Notes under the pieces: model-generated
Databases searched by the model: none
What the model saw: the letters and a program-made list of their open reading frames with translations, nothing else
What the model was told of the DNA's origin: nothing
Shown: piece after piece, positions 1 through 12,300 of the stretch
Numbering within the stretch: position 1 is the stretch's first letter
Layout: each line of letters starts with the position of its first letter
Assembly (NCBI GenBank): GCA_017792345.1
Contig: CP051228.1
Span: forward strand, 2,432,501 to 2,496,500
DNA: 64,000 bases
Reading direction: 5' to 3'
DNA from: Mesoflavibacter sp.
Lineage (GTDB): Bacteria; Pseudomonadota; Alphaproteobacteria; UBA8366; Aestuariispiraceae
Position numbers and translations under genes: made by a program

Positions 1-58
1 CTTGGAAATGGTACCCGCTTTTGTATGGGGTTTACCCTCATGCGGGGGCGGGATGGAA

Positions 59-2795
<2,737 letters not shown>

Positions 2796-2962
2796 TTCGC
2801 ATGACGGTAAATCCCAAACAGGATCTACCCAAACGCTTGGGCGAGTGGGCACCAAACCAAATAGACAATCTCGCGAGAGACGCCGTCCAATCCATCGGAT
2901 CCGGCTATCACGCAAAACATATCCCAACAGCTTCAATACTTCCTCTTGGTTCCCATCGACGA

Positions 2963-3079
2963 CTTGGTGGCCATAGCGGAGGGCCCAGCACCCGATCCCA
3001 TCCCGAACTCGGCCGTGAAACCCTCCTGCGCCAATGGTACTTCGGCTTAAGCCGCGGGAGAGTAGGTCGCCGCCAAGTC
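2963..3079 (+). rRNA. rrf: 5S ribosomal RNA
   Basis: 5S rRNA of the large subunit. It opens with TTGGTGGCCATAGCGG and closes with GTCGCCGCCAAGTC, so the first and last bases form the terminal helix I. The loop A-C consensus CCGATCCCATCCCGAACTCG is present at 2992-3011. It lies about 165 bases after the 23S gene, the usual rRNA operon spacing, and just before the initiator tRNA. Confidence 0.95.
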
Positions 3080-3118
3080 TTCCATGGGAACCAACACCAT
3101 GCCAATACCCAACCCCAA

Positions 3119-3196
<78 letters not shown>

Positions 3197-3211
3197 ACAT
3201 CCCCATATATT

Positions 3212-3238
3212 AGCCCCGTTCCTCCGAGCGGGGCTTCT
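3212..3238 (+). terminator. rRNA operon terminator
   Basis: Inverted repeat AGCCCCG (3212-3218) and CGGGGCT (3229-3235) with a 10-base loop, followed by a short T-rich stretch. It lies 17 bases after the tRNA, as expected for the end of the rrn operon. The T tract is weak. Confidence 0.6.
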
Positions 3239-3291
3239 GCGTTCCAGAACCAACACAGATCCGAACTGCTCATCGTCTAGCGATTGAGCTG

Positions 3292-3648
3292 TTAGCCCTT
3301 CAATTGAAAGCTCTGCCGATCCCAGTAGCCGCGCTGAAATGCGATGAGGCCGTCTCGGACCGTGAAAAAGCCGCAGCCGCGCCGCCCCTCCGGATCGCGC
3401 CATTCGAGAATGGCGACATCTCCGGCCTCGTGCAGAACGTCGGGAATGCAGACCATTGTCGCCGCGGCGAATTCCCGCGCGAACATTTCTCGAATGGCTG
3501 TTCTGCCCCGGACCGGGTCGAACACAACCTGATGATTGATCGCGTCGACATGGTAGAGCGCGGCAATGCCGTCAGGGTCGGCGGCATTGAATCGCTCTAT
3601 CCAGGCACGCACAACCGCAGCCGGGCGTTTGTCGGTTAGCTCTGTCAT
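3292..3648 (-). CDS. NTF2/SnoaL-like small protein
   Basis: A 118-residue single-domain protein of the nuclear-transport-factor-2 (SnoaL-like, DUF4440-type) fold. The signs are an opening helix (VRAWIERFNAADPDGIAALY), a hydrophobic cone wall (DAINHQVVFDPVRGR) and a C-terminal strand pattern with a GYWDRQSF ending. Members of this superfamily bind small hydrophobic ligands or act as isomerases; no substrate can be assigned. The reading frame is open further upstream, but the start at 3648 (MTELTD) has a GGAAGA ribosome site 8 bases ahead and fits the domain boundary. It lies downstream of the TPR gene on the same strand, about 145 bases away. Confidence 0.75.
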   Translation of the reverse strand: MTELTDKRPAAVVRAWIERFNAADPDGIAALYHVDAINHQVVFDPVRGRTAIREMFAREFAAATMVCIPDVLHEAGDVAILEWRDPEGRRGCGFFTVRDGLIAFQRGYWDRQSFQLKG

Positions 3649-3794
3649 TGCGATCTTCCGCTTTGGTATCCGCCAGCGAACAGGGTCGATGATGCAACCG
3701 ATCGAACAGCAAATTTCGACCGGAGTCTTGTCCATTGTTGGCGGCGGTGCTGCTTTCGGAGGTAACGCGACGCGAGGCCGGTCACCAAGAAGGA

Positions 3795-5594
3795 TCACTG
3801 TCCCTCGAATTTCCAGGCGACCGCCGTCTCCGGACGGTAGGTGCAGAAAGTACCGGTGCGAATGCTGCTGACGAGATGCCGCCCGAATTGGGAATGCGCC
3901 GCTTCGATACGCCGCTGAGCGTGTCTAATGCGCCAGGTCACCGCAGTGCGGGCTTTTTCCGAAATATCCCCAAGTTTTCGTCGCCGGCCGCCAAGACCAA
4001 GAGCGGCGGAAAGGGTCTCGACGATCGCGTCCATCTCCGATCGCAATTTCTCGGCACGCCCGCTGTCGTTCATGTCCTCCGCTTCGGCCAGTTCCTCCTG
4101 GAGATCACGAACACGAGCCTTCAGCGCGGTTCGGGCCTTCTCGTCGAGCATCGCATCTCCCCCCGGCACCTCAGCCTCCCGCTCAGCAAGATCAAGGCAA
4201 TGGATTTCGTCGCCCGCAGCTTCGAGCAGGCGACGAATATCATGCATTCCTTTCAGGTCGGGAAGGTGGGCGCGCTCGCCAGCAAAGTCGACAACCCAGC
4301 CCGATCCAGACCGTGCCAAGACGGCGCCCGCCTTGACCGGGTCAACGGTCTGGATTTGAGCCGGCAGAGGCTGATCGATCACGCGACAGCCTTCCCTTAG
4401 GAAGGTCAGGTCTTCGGCCCGTCGAAAGGGATTAACCTTGAATAGCCATTCGATCGGAGCGGTTGGCGCAAAATCGGCGCCGAAAGCGATTTTTTCGCGG
4501 TAGCCCTCCAGATACCGGTCGTACTCATCACGCGCCAGATCAAGATTGCCCATATGGGCATGAGCGGCTGCCACATAGGCGGGCATGTCGATAAGCGGGG
4601 CCGTGTCACATCGGGCCCATAGTCGCTGCCCGTCCTCCATGTTGCCGCTGAAGATCGCTGCAAACGCCGCAAAGGCGAAATAATCGTTCGGATGATAGGG
4701 GTTCAACTGCATCGCGCGGGCGACATGGTTAGAAGCGGCCTCGGGATGCCCGAGGAACACTTCGAGCGTGGCGGCGGTGACCAGAAGATCGGCATCATTC
4801 GGGCACAGCATCAGGGCTCTGTCCACATACCAGGCGGCCTGCTCCCAGGCGCCACGGAAGAGCGCGACCTGCGCAATCACCAGATGCGTCATCGCATCGC
4901 CGTCATCGAGCTCGAGGGCCCGGCGGGCATGCAGGTAGGCCTTTTGGCTCGCCTCTTCGAACCGATCCCAGAACTGGCAATTCCATTGATTGAACCAGCA
5001 GAGCGACAGCCCCGAATGTCCTCGTGCATACAGCGGGTCAATCGCCAGCGCCTGATCGAACAGCGCCAGCGCCGCATCATTGGCCTCCCGCGTGCCTTGG
5101 CGCAGCATGGACAGACCGCTGAGCGTCAATTCGTATGCGGCAAGACTTTTTGCCGGACGCCGACGCGCTTCGGCGAGGGCGGTTTCCTCCAATTTAACAT
5201 TGAGGGTCGCCGCGATGCGACCGACCAACCGATCCTCGAAATCGATCAGGCTATCGGAGGCGATCACGAATCGCTCACTCCAGAACTGGGCGGACGTGCG
5301 TACTGAACTCAGAGAGGCCATCAGCTGAATGTCGTCGCCAGCGCGCCGCATGCGGCCTCGCAGAACGTGGCTGGCGCCGAGTCTGTCGCCGATCGAAGCA
5401 TCCGGCAGTTCTCCGACCCCGACGACCGAGGCTGGCGAAATTACCTGCAGGCCACGAAAGCGGGTGAGCTCTCCGCAAATTTCCTCGTGGATCCCTTGGG
5501 CAAACCGGGACATTTCACCGTCTTGGTCAATGACGGCAAAGGGCAGCACAGCAACGACAGGCCGTCCGTCAGAAATTTTTGTGTCCCGGTACAT
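3795..5594 (-). CDS. TolB-like/TPR regulator-type protein
   Basis: A 599-residue soluble protein. Residues 10-110 resemble the TolB/FlgO-like N-terminal domain often fused to adenylate cyclases and winged-helix activators (VVAVLPFAV, then a long run to LRGRMRRAG). Residues about 150-360 are TPR-like helices (alternating small and aromatic residues, ALFDQALAIDPLYARGHSGL). The C-terminal 170 residues match the region that closes many LuxR-type predicted ATPases: a KGMHDIRRLLEAAGDEIHCLDL segment, a coiled coil, then RARTAV-like, GRHL and SIRTGTFCTYRP motifs. What is missing is the N-terminal effector (DNA-binding or cyclase) domain usual in such architectures. ATG at 5594 has no good ribosome site, so an upstream start or a lost N-terminal part is possible. 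Function is unknown; a sensory scaffold is likely. Confidence 0.7.
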   Translation of the reverse strand: MYRDTKISDGRPVVAVLPFAVIDQDGEMSRFAQGIHEEICGELTRFRGLQVISPASVVGVGELPDASIGDRLGASHVLRGRMRRAGDDIQLMASLSSVRTSAQFWSERFVIASDSLIDFEDRLVGRIAATLNVKLEETALAEARRRPAKSLAAYELTLSGLSMLRQGTREANDAALALFDQALAIDPLYARGHSGLSLCWFNQWNCQFWDRFEEASQKAYLHARRALELDDGDAMTHLVIAQVALFRGAWEQAAWYVDRALMLCPNDADLLVTAATLEVFLGHPEAASNHVARAMQLNPYHPNDYFAFAAFAAIFSGNMEDGQRLWARCDTAPLIDMPAYVAAAHAHMGNLDLARDEYDRYLEGYREKIAFGADFAPTAPIEWLFKVNPFRRAEDLTFLREGCRVIDQPLPAQIQTVDPVKAGAVLARSGSGWVVDFAGERAHLPDLKGMHDIRRLLEAAGDEIHCLDLAEREAEVPGGDAMLDEKARTALKARVRDLQEELAEAEDMNDSGRAEKLRSEMDAIVETLSAALGLGGRRRKLGDISEKARTAVTWRIRHAQRRIEAAHSQFGRHLVSSIRTGTFCTYRPETAVAWKFEGQ

Positions 5595-5793
5595 TATTGG
5601 CTGAATCCCGTCGCATTTTCATCGCGACGATACGCTTTCCGGGGGCGCGGTGAAAGCAGCCCCGGACAGAGCGGTGTCTCTGCCAAGAACCGACCGTCCT
5701 TCCCATTTCGGTCTCAGAAACATCAATTGCCGCGTGCCGGGTTGGTACCTTTCCGGCTTACACTGGCGAGCCCCACACGCTCTACGGCGAAAC

Positions 5794-5810
5794 GCCTCAC
5801 AATGTGAGGC
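5794..5810. promoter_or_regulatory. Perfect 17-bp palindrome, candidate operator
   Basis: GCCTCACAATGTGAGGC has perfect 8-base arms around a single central base. It lies in the 276-base spacer between the two divergent TPR genes, about 60 bases before the TTC38-like start. No T tract follows, so a regulator binding site is more likely than a terminator. The regulator is unknown. Confidence 0.45.
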
Positions 5811-5870
5811 TCGACCTTACGCCTTCTGGTCATGACGCATGGAATAACAGAGCTGTCCAAAGGATATGAA

Positions 5871-7196
5871 ATGACCCGACACGATGTCCACGGCCTGGTC
5901 TTGACCGGGGCAAATGAAATCGCCGCCGCGCATTACGAGGCCGCGGTCGCGGAACTGCAATGCTATCGGGGCGATCCGGTAGCGGAAGCTGACGCCGCAA
6001 TCGCGCAGTGCCCGGATTTTACGATGGCCCACGCGCTTAGAGCCTGGCTTCATCTGTTGGGTACCGAACCGGACGGATTACCGGTCGCGCGGGCCGCGCT
6101 CGAGGCGTCAGAGCATCTTCCGGCCACGGATCGCGAACGTGGTCACCTCGCCGCGATCCGCCATCTTGTGGGGGGCCGTTGGCACGATGCCGGTCGGGTG
6201 ATGGAAGACGTGACGGTTGCCTATCCCCGCGATGCGCTGGGGCTGTTGGTCGGCCATCAGATCGACTTCTTTACCGGGCATTCGCGTATGCTGCGCGACC
6301 GCATTGCCCGGGCGCTGCCGCATTGGGACGAAAGCATGCCGGGCTATCACTCGGTCTTGGGCATGCATGCATTCGGCTTGGAGGAGAACGGCGACTATGC
6401 CCGTGCCGAGGCCGCCGGGCGGAAGGGCGTCGAACTCGAGCCGCGCGACGGCTGGTCGCAGCACGCGGTCGCCCATGTGCTCGAAATGCAGAGCCGCCAG
6501 TCCGACGGGATCGCCTGGATGCGCAGCAACGACGGGTGGGCTGGCGACAGTTTCTTCCAGGTGCACAACTGGTGGCATTTGGCCTTGTATCACCTCGAAC
6601 TGGGGGATTTTGCGGCCGTGCTTGCGCTCTTCGACGACCAGATGGCGCGCGGAGAATCCGGCGTGGTGATGGACATGGTCGATGCCTCGGCAATGCTCTG
6701 GCGACTTCACTTGCGCAACGTTGATGTGGGCGACCGCTGGGACACCTTGGCCAATGGGTGGGCCCCCATGGCGACGACGAGTGCTTACGCATTCAACGAC
6801 GTCCATGCGATGATGGCCTTTATCGGCGCGGGTCAGCGCGATCTCGCCCGAACCGTGATCGACGCACAGCGGAAGGCCATTGAGGGCCCGGGGGACAACG
6901 CCATGTTTGTCGGAGAGGTCGGGTTGGCGGTTGGGCAGGCGTTGCTCTCGTTCGGCGATGGTGATTACGCAAAGGCAGTCGGACTTCTGCGGCACGTGCG
7001 GTCCTTCGCCCACCGTTTCGGCGGCAGCCACGCACAGCGCGACATCATCGATCTCACGCTGATCGAAGCGGCGATCCGGTCAGGCGACGTCCGGCTCGCT
7101 TCCGCTCTCGCTGTCGAACGCGCGAACCGGCGTCACGAAAGCCCGCTCAGCGAACTCCTTGTAAGCCGCGCCAGCGCCTTGTCCGCGGCGGCATGA
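5871..7196 (+). CDS. TTC38-like tetratricopeptide protein
   Basis: A 441-residue soluble protein built of TPR helices, resembling the TTC38 family (present in bacteria and animals, function unknown). Typical features are the paired-helix pattern with GHQIDFFTGHSRMLRDRI, the segment YHSVLGMHAFGLEENGDYA, and the centre where a histidine-rich stretch (SQHAVAHVLEMQ) precedes a HNWWHLALYHLELGD motif. An in-frame ATG lies at 5832, but ATG 5871 has AAAGGA six bases ahead and is preferred. The gene diverges from the TolB/TPR gene across a palindrome, so the two may be co-regulated. Confidence 0.8.
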   Translation: MTRHDVHGLVLTGANEIAAAHYEAAVAELQCYRGDPVAEADAAIAQCPDFTMAHALRAWLHLLGTEPDGLPVARAALEASEHLPATDRERGHLAAIRHLVGGRWHDAGRVMEDVTVAYPRDALGLLVGHQIDFFTGHSRMLRDRIARALPHWDESMPGYHSVLGMHAFGLEENGDYARAEAAGRKGVELEPRDGWSQHAVAHVLEMQSRQSDGIAWMRSNDGWAGDSFFQVHNWWHLALYHLELGDFAAVLALFDDQMARGESGVVMDMVDASAMLWRLHLRNVDVGDRWDTLANGWAPMATTSAYAFNDVHAMMAFIGAGQRDLARTVIDAQRKAIEGPGDNAMFVGEVGLAVGQALLSFGDGDYAKAVGLLRHVRSFAHRFGGSHAQRDIIDLTLIEAAIRSGDVRLASALAVERANRRHESPLSELLVSRASALSAAA

Positions 7197-7275
7197 CCTC
7201 AAAATGGAACGCAAAGTGATGCATCATTTGAGCCGTCCCCGAAGCGCGCCCGGCCTTAATGAGGGAATCCGGCCT

Positions 7276-7890
7276 TCAACGGCTGGGGTTAACCCCAGCC
7301 GATGAGATAAAGTCGGCCGGTGTCATGAACCTTAGGGGTATGTGAGCTCGGGTCTCGTTGAAGTCCCGGCGCCACGCCTTGATCTTGCTCCGGTCGGCGT
7401 GCTTGGCCGGGAGAAATCTAGCGCCACCCAGTTGATGTAAGCCTAGTAATCCAATGCCTTCGAAATGAAATCCGGCCCTTTGTCGATCCGGATTTCTAGT
7501 GGCGCCGTATCCCGCCCGAACACTAGGTGGCCCATTACATCGACGACCTGCATTCCCTTGATCTCCTAGTCGACATGGATCGCAAGGCATTCGCGGGTAT
7601 AGGTGCCGACCACCGTCAGAGCCTGGAAGCGCTTCCCGTTGAGCGAGGTGTCCAAGACGAAGTTCGTCGCCCAGATCTCGTTTGTCCAGCTTGGCTGCGG
7701 ACGCTCGATCTGGCTCGTAGCCGACACATGGCGCCTCTGCCGCTTAGCTCACAGGTTCAGCCCTTCAAGGCAATACAGATGCCGGACACCCTTCACGTTG
7801 CCTTCCCGGTCTTCCCGGCGATGTAGGATATGAACACGGCGATAGCCGTGGCGCATCTGTGTCGTTCGCTCACCCGGAACGCGTCCCGCA
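7276..7890 (-). pseudogene. IS3-family transposase OrfB remnant
   Basis: Remnant of a DDE integrase-type transposase. The first catalytic Asp site reads IWATNFV where active relatives have WxxDFV, so Asp is replaced by Asn. The second Asp remains in IRIDKGPDF. The stretch that should carry the catalytic Glu (FIESFNGxxRDE) is missing, because FSRPSTPT runs almost directly into KIKAWRRDFNE; about 30 codons are deleted. Stop codons break the frame after CLAIHVD and after KALDY. It is clearly inactive. Confidence 0.8.
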
Positions 7891-7919
7891 CCCACCGCAC
7901 GATCTCCCGAAAGCGTCAG

Positions 7920-8085
7920 GCGCTATACGGTTTTGCCAGAACCTCCTGCAGCATCGCCTTGTCCAGCGACAGGTGCGCCACATGACGCTTCAGATCCTGG
8001 TTCTCCTTCTAGAGCTGACGAAGCTTGCCCAATTCCGTCGGCCTGAGCCCGCCATACTGCTACTTCCAACGGCAGTAGGGGGAAG
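7920..8085 (-). pseudogene. IS3-family OrfA remnant
   Basis: One minus-strand frame reads YCRWK, stop, QYGGLRPTELGKLRQL, stop, KENQDLKRHVAHLSLDK and AMLQEVLAKP. This is the second half of an IS3 OrfA helix-turn-helix/leucine-zipper protein (family pattern: FYRWK-KYGGL ... LExEN-LKRLVADLSLDKxMLQEVL). The first 25-30 residues with the helix-turn-helix are absent, and two stops interrupt the rest. Confidence 0.75.
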
Positions 8086-8098
8086 GGCAGAACTACAT

Positions 8099-9262
8099 CT
8101 AAGGGTTTTTCGCCCTTATCTGATTGGATAGTTTTTCAGCCATGAAGTTGAGGAGTACATCGTATCCGATCAGGGTTGGGTGACAGCAATCGTCCTGATA
8201 GTAATATTTTTGATCCTCAAAATTATCGCCAAAAATACCAAGCATGGAATAAGATTGTACATTAAGCACGTCTAGTTCGGATTGTCGTCTTATTAGATAT
8301 TGATAGTTTTTCTTTATTGTTTTTGTGTATTTGTTTTCGAACATTCCCGGCGGTGCGTATATGTGGTGTGATGGCTGTAGAAAATGAATAAATATTGTAT
8401 TTTTATCTCTTATCTTGTTAATGTTCACGATCTGTCGCGCCCAAGAGTCCGCCAGATGATTCTCATCTAGTCTAGTTTTTAAATCGTCTGGTAGCGTATA
8501 ATAAAATTTAATGTTGCCATCTTCAAGTTCTGGGATGCTTATTGATGCTGATTTTAGCATAACAGATATTGTTGCTAGGTTGCTTTTTTCACTGTGAGAT
8601 AGCAATATTTCCCGCCACTTCTCGAAAAATGCTCGATCAATGTCAGAGTTAAAGTAACGTGCCAATCGCTCCCACCACCCCGGTATTATTAATTTCTCAG
8701 GGTTAGATAAGTTCCAAGATTCATTGAACCCGTCCACAAGCAGTATGGCGTCAAATTTCTGACCAAGGGTCTGATAGTACGATAGTATCATCAACGGTGT
8801 TGGGAACTGATACCCCCCTTGCGCAAGATTGATTAAGTTGACGCTCTTTCCATCTAATTCTGGAAGTTCTTCTAGTCGTTTTGAGATTATCTTTCTTGAT
8901 CTTTCTACGACACCCAATCCAGCTGCAACTGAGCCACCCAATATGGCTAAATCAAATCTATTTGGATCAGATTCTACCGGAAGAGTTTGACCCGGGTTGA
9001 AAAAGCCATCCGGTGAGATCTCATGCGAACTTCCTAAGTTTATGCTAGGTCGAGCCACATATCCAAAAAAAGGGTGAAACACAGAAGTTGATTCGCGGTA
9101 CGGATTTTCCGGTTGGGCATAGTGTGGCATTTCCTCTGTGTTCCGGGTCCAAACCCATTCTCCTTCAATGAAATAAAGGAAGGAAGCCAGAGTGATCTCT
9201 ACAACGATTAGTCCGGCGAGAGTTCCAAGAACTATGCTTAGGCTTCGTGCCAAAATGGACAA
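8099..9262 (-). CDS. Membrane-anchored SGNH/GDSL hydrolase-like protein
   Basis: A 387-residue protein with one N-terminal membrane anchor (about residues 8-32) and an extracytoplasmic domain. Block I of the SGNH fold is LAILGGSVAAGLGV with the probable nucleophile Ser111. The C-terminal block V is DDCCHPTLIG with Asp358 and His361 completing a likely triad. Proteins of this type hydrolyse or transfer acyl groups on exported polysaccharides, but the substrate here is unknown. The start is TTG at 9262, because a stop lies just upstream and no ATG precedes the anchor. The gene is strikingly AT-rich compared with its neighbours (many aaa, att and ttt codons) and ends exactly where the broken IS3 element begins, so horizontal gain is likely. 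Confidence 0.7.
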   Translation of the reverse strand: MSILARSLSIVLGTLAGLIVVEITLASFLYFIEGEWVWTRNTEEMPHYAQPENPYRESTSVFHPFFGYVARPSINLGSSHEISPDGFFNPGQTLPVESDPNRFDLAILGGSVAAGLGVVERSRKIISKRLEELPELDGKSVNLINLAQGGYQFPTPLMILSYYQTLGQKFDAILLVDGFNESWNLSNPEKLIIPGWWERLARYFNSDIDRAFFEKWREILLSHSEKSNLATISVMLKSASISIPELEDGNIKFYYTLPDDLKTRLDENHLADSWARQIVNINKIRDKNTIFIHFLQPSHHIYAPPGMFENKYTKTIKKNYQYLIRRQSELDVLNVQSYSMLGIFGDNFEDQKYYYQDDCCHPTLIGYDVLLNFMAEKLSNQIRAKNP

Positions 9263-9370
9263 TGATCAATACCCCGATTTTCTCCGGTCCGAACACAAGG
9301 TTCTCCACATGTTTGTATGCTAAAGAATTGTGGTTTCTGCAATACAGCCGTGTCGTTGATCGCTCCGCCC

Positions 9371-12300
9371 TTAGTGAAAGTTGTGACTGTCGACCTTTAA
9401 AGGATTAGGGCGGGTTGGGCCGGTGAATAGGGCGAGGATGTGGAGAGTGGTTGGGGGGAATGGTTTTGCCGGGGTGGCTTTCAAGGTCAGGGAGCGGGGG
9501 TGACCGGTTTTGCGGCGTTCGAAGCGGAGGGTGCCGATGGTGTGGTCGAGGAGGCCTGTCAGGTCGAAAAGCTTGTCGGCGACGACATGGGTGACCCGGT
9601 CTTCGATTTGCAGGCTGCCCTCTACGCCGAGAATGGGCGCGGTCATCAGAACCCGTCGATAGGCCTCGAACACCTTGGACCAGACGACGATATTGGCGAG
9701 ACCGGTCTCGTCCTCCATCGTCAGGAAGACAACGCCTGCCGATGTGCTTGGCCGCTGCCGCACGATTACCAGCCCGGCATGGCTGACCGGCTTGCCATCC
9801 CCGACTTCCGGCAAGCCCCGGGCGGTGCGCACGCCGGCTGCGTTCAATTGACCGCGGATCAGTGACATGGGATGCGCGTGTAACGACAGGCGCAAACTGG
9901 AATAATCCATCACCACCTCCTCGCCCAAGCTCATTTCGGGCAGTAGGACAGGGCTTTCAGGGCCGAATTCCGCCGAAACGCCTTGGTTATGGGTGTGGCC
10001 GCTCAAAACACCGAACAGCGGCAGGTCGGGCGGCGCCTTGCGCCCGCTTCCGAACCGCTTGGCACGCCACAGCGCCTCGCGCCGGGACAGGCCTAAGGAC
10101 GCGAAGGCGTCGGCATCGGCCAGTTTCTCCAGAATGTCCGGGGAAAGTCCGGCCTGCCGCGCCATCATGTAGAGGTCCTGATAGCCCCCATTCGGGCGGT
10201 TGGAGACGATCGCCAGAGCGTCGGTGTCCGAAACCCCCCTTATCTGCCGCAAGCCGAGGCGCAACGCATAACGGCGGCCTCCATCCGGCGATTCCAGGGT
10301 ATTGTCCCAGGTGCTGTAATTGATGTCGACGGGCCGGACCGCCACGCCGTGGTTGCGGGCGTCCTGGACGATCTGGGCCGGGGCGTAGAAGCCCATGGGC
10401 TGGCTGTTCAGCAGGGCGCAGGCGAAAATGTCCGGATGGTGGCATTTCAGCCAGGCCGAAACATAGACCAGCAGCGCGAAACTGGCGGCATGGCTTTCCG
10501 GAAAACCGTATTCGGCAAAGCCTTCGATCTGCTTGAAGCACTGTTCGGCGAACTCCGGGTCGTATCTGTTCTTTGCCATGCCGGAGAGGAATTTTTCACG
10601 ATGGCTTTCGATCTGTCCGGTGCGTTTGAAAGTCGCCATGGCACGGCGTAAGCGGTCGGCCTCCTCCGGTGTATAGCCGGCCCCGACGATGGCGATCTGC
10701 ATTGCCTGTTCCTGGAACAGCGGCACCCCGAAAGTGCGCTCCAGCACGGCCCGAAGCGCCCCGGACGGATAGGTGATCGGCTCCTTGCCCTGCCGCCGCT
10801 TCAGATAGGGATGGACCATGCCGCCCTGGATCGGACCGGGCCGGACGATTGCGACCTCCACCACCAGATCGTAGAGCCGCGCTGGCTTCAGGCGCGGCAA
10901 CATGGACATTTGGGCGCGGGATTCGACCTGGAAGACACCGATACTGTCCGCCTTCTGCAGCATGGCATAGGTCGCGGGGTCATTGGCGGCGCGGAAGGAG
11001 GCCATGTCCATCGACACGCCCTTGTGGGAGCGCAGCAGATCCAGGCTCTTGCGGATGCAGGTCAGCATGCCGAGCCCCAGGACATCGACCTTCAGGATGC
11101 CCAAGGCGTCGATATCGTCCTTGTCCCATTCGATCGTCGTGCGGTCCTTCATCGCCGCGTTGGCGACGGGCGACAGTTCAACCAGGGGTCCGCGCGTGAT
11201 GACGAAACCGCCGACATGTTGCGACAGGTGCCGGGGAAAGCCGATCAACTCGGCGCTGAGCCCCAGAACGGCGTTCAGACGCGGATCGTCTGGATCCAGA
11301 CCGGCCTCCCGCACATGTGCCGGGTCGACGCCGCTGGAGCCGCTGCCCCAGACGGTGCGGGCAAGCTTGGCCAAGCTGTCCTCGCTGATGCCGAAGACGC
11401 GGCCGACCTCACGCACTGCACTGCGGCTGCGATAGGAAATGACGGTGGCGGTCAGCCCCGCGCGCTCTCGGCCGTATCGGCGATAGATATACTGGATCAC
11501 CTCCTCGCGCCGTTCATGTTCGAAATCGACATCGATATCCGGCGGTTCGCCGCGCTGTTCGCTGACGAAACGCTCAAAGAGCAGATTATGGGTGTCGGGG
11601 TCGACCTCGGTGATGCCCAGGCAATAGCAGACGGTCGAGTTGGCCGCGGAGCCTCGCCCCTGGCACAGAATCCCTTCGCCACGGGCGAAGGAAACAATGT
11701 CGTGAACGGTCAGGAAGTAGGGTTCGAATTGTAGCCGGGAAACTAAACGCAATTCCTTGTCGATACCGTCCCGGACCTTCTGAGGAATGCCGTCGGGATA
11801 GCGTTTGCGCGCGCCGTCCCAGGTCAGCCGGGCAAGCCGGTCCGGCGGGCTTTCCCCGTCGCCGCCATTCTCGTCCGGATATTCGTAGCGCAGCTCCGTC
11901 AGGCTGAACCGGCAGCGCTCGGCGATCTCGACGGTGCGGGCCAGCCAATCCGGATGATCGGGGAACAGGGCCGCCATCTCCGCCGGCGATTTCACATGCC
12001 GTTCCGCGTTCGGGAACAGCCGGAAGCCGGCGTCCTCCAGCCGGCAGCCTTCGCGAATGCAGGTGACGGTATCCAGCAATGGCTTGCGGGCCGGGATATG
12101 CATATGGACGTCGTTGGTAACGACCGGCGGAATGGCCCATTGCCGCTCCACCCATTCGGTGAAGTCCAGCCGCGCCCGGTCGAACCCGTCATAGAACCGG
12201 CCGACCGCGAGATACAGGCTTTGCCCGAACGTGCCCTTCAGTTCGGGCAGGCGGTTGGTGAAGTCAGGGCAGGGGCGGGTCGGTTGAACCGCGATGAACA

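Larger units (their letters stand above)
7270..8098 (-). mobile_element. Decayed IS3-family insertion sequence
   Basis: On the minus strand this 830-base stretch, which has no intact gene, reads as fragments of an IS3-family OrfA and OrfB scattered over frames with internal stops. Recognisable pieces in order are the OrfA coiled coil (QYGGLRPTELGKL, LSLDKAMLQEVL), the OrfB entry (YRRVHILHRRE), the catalytic core (RFQALTVVGTYTRECLAIHV, IRIDKGPDFISKALD) and the C-terminus (KIKAWRRDFNETRAH). The element cannot transpose. I could not define terminal inverted repeats or target duplications, so the ends are approximate. The OrfA N-terminus is cut off at the right side, where the AT-rich gene begins. 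Confidence 0.8.
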
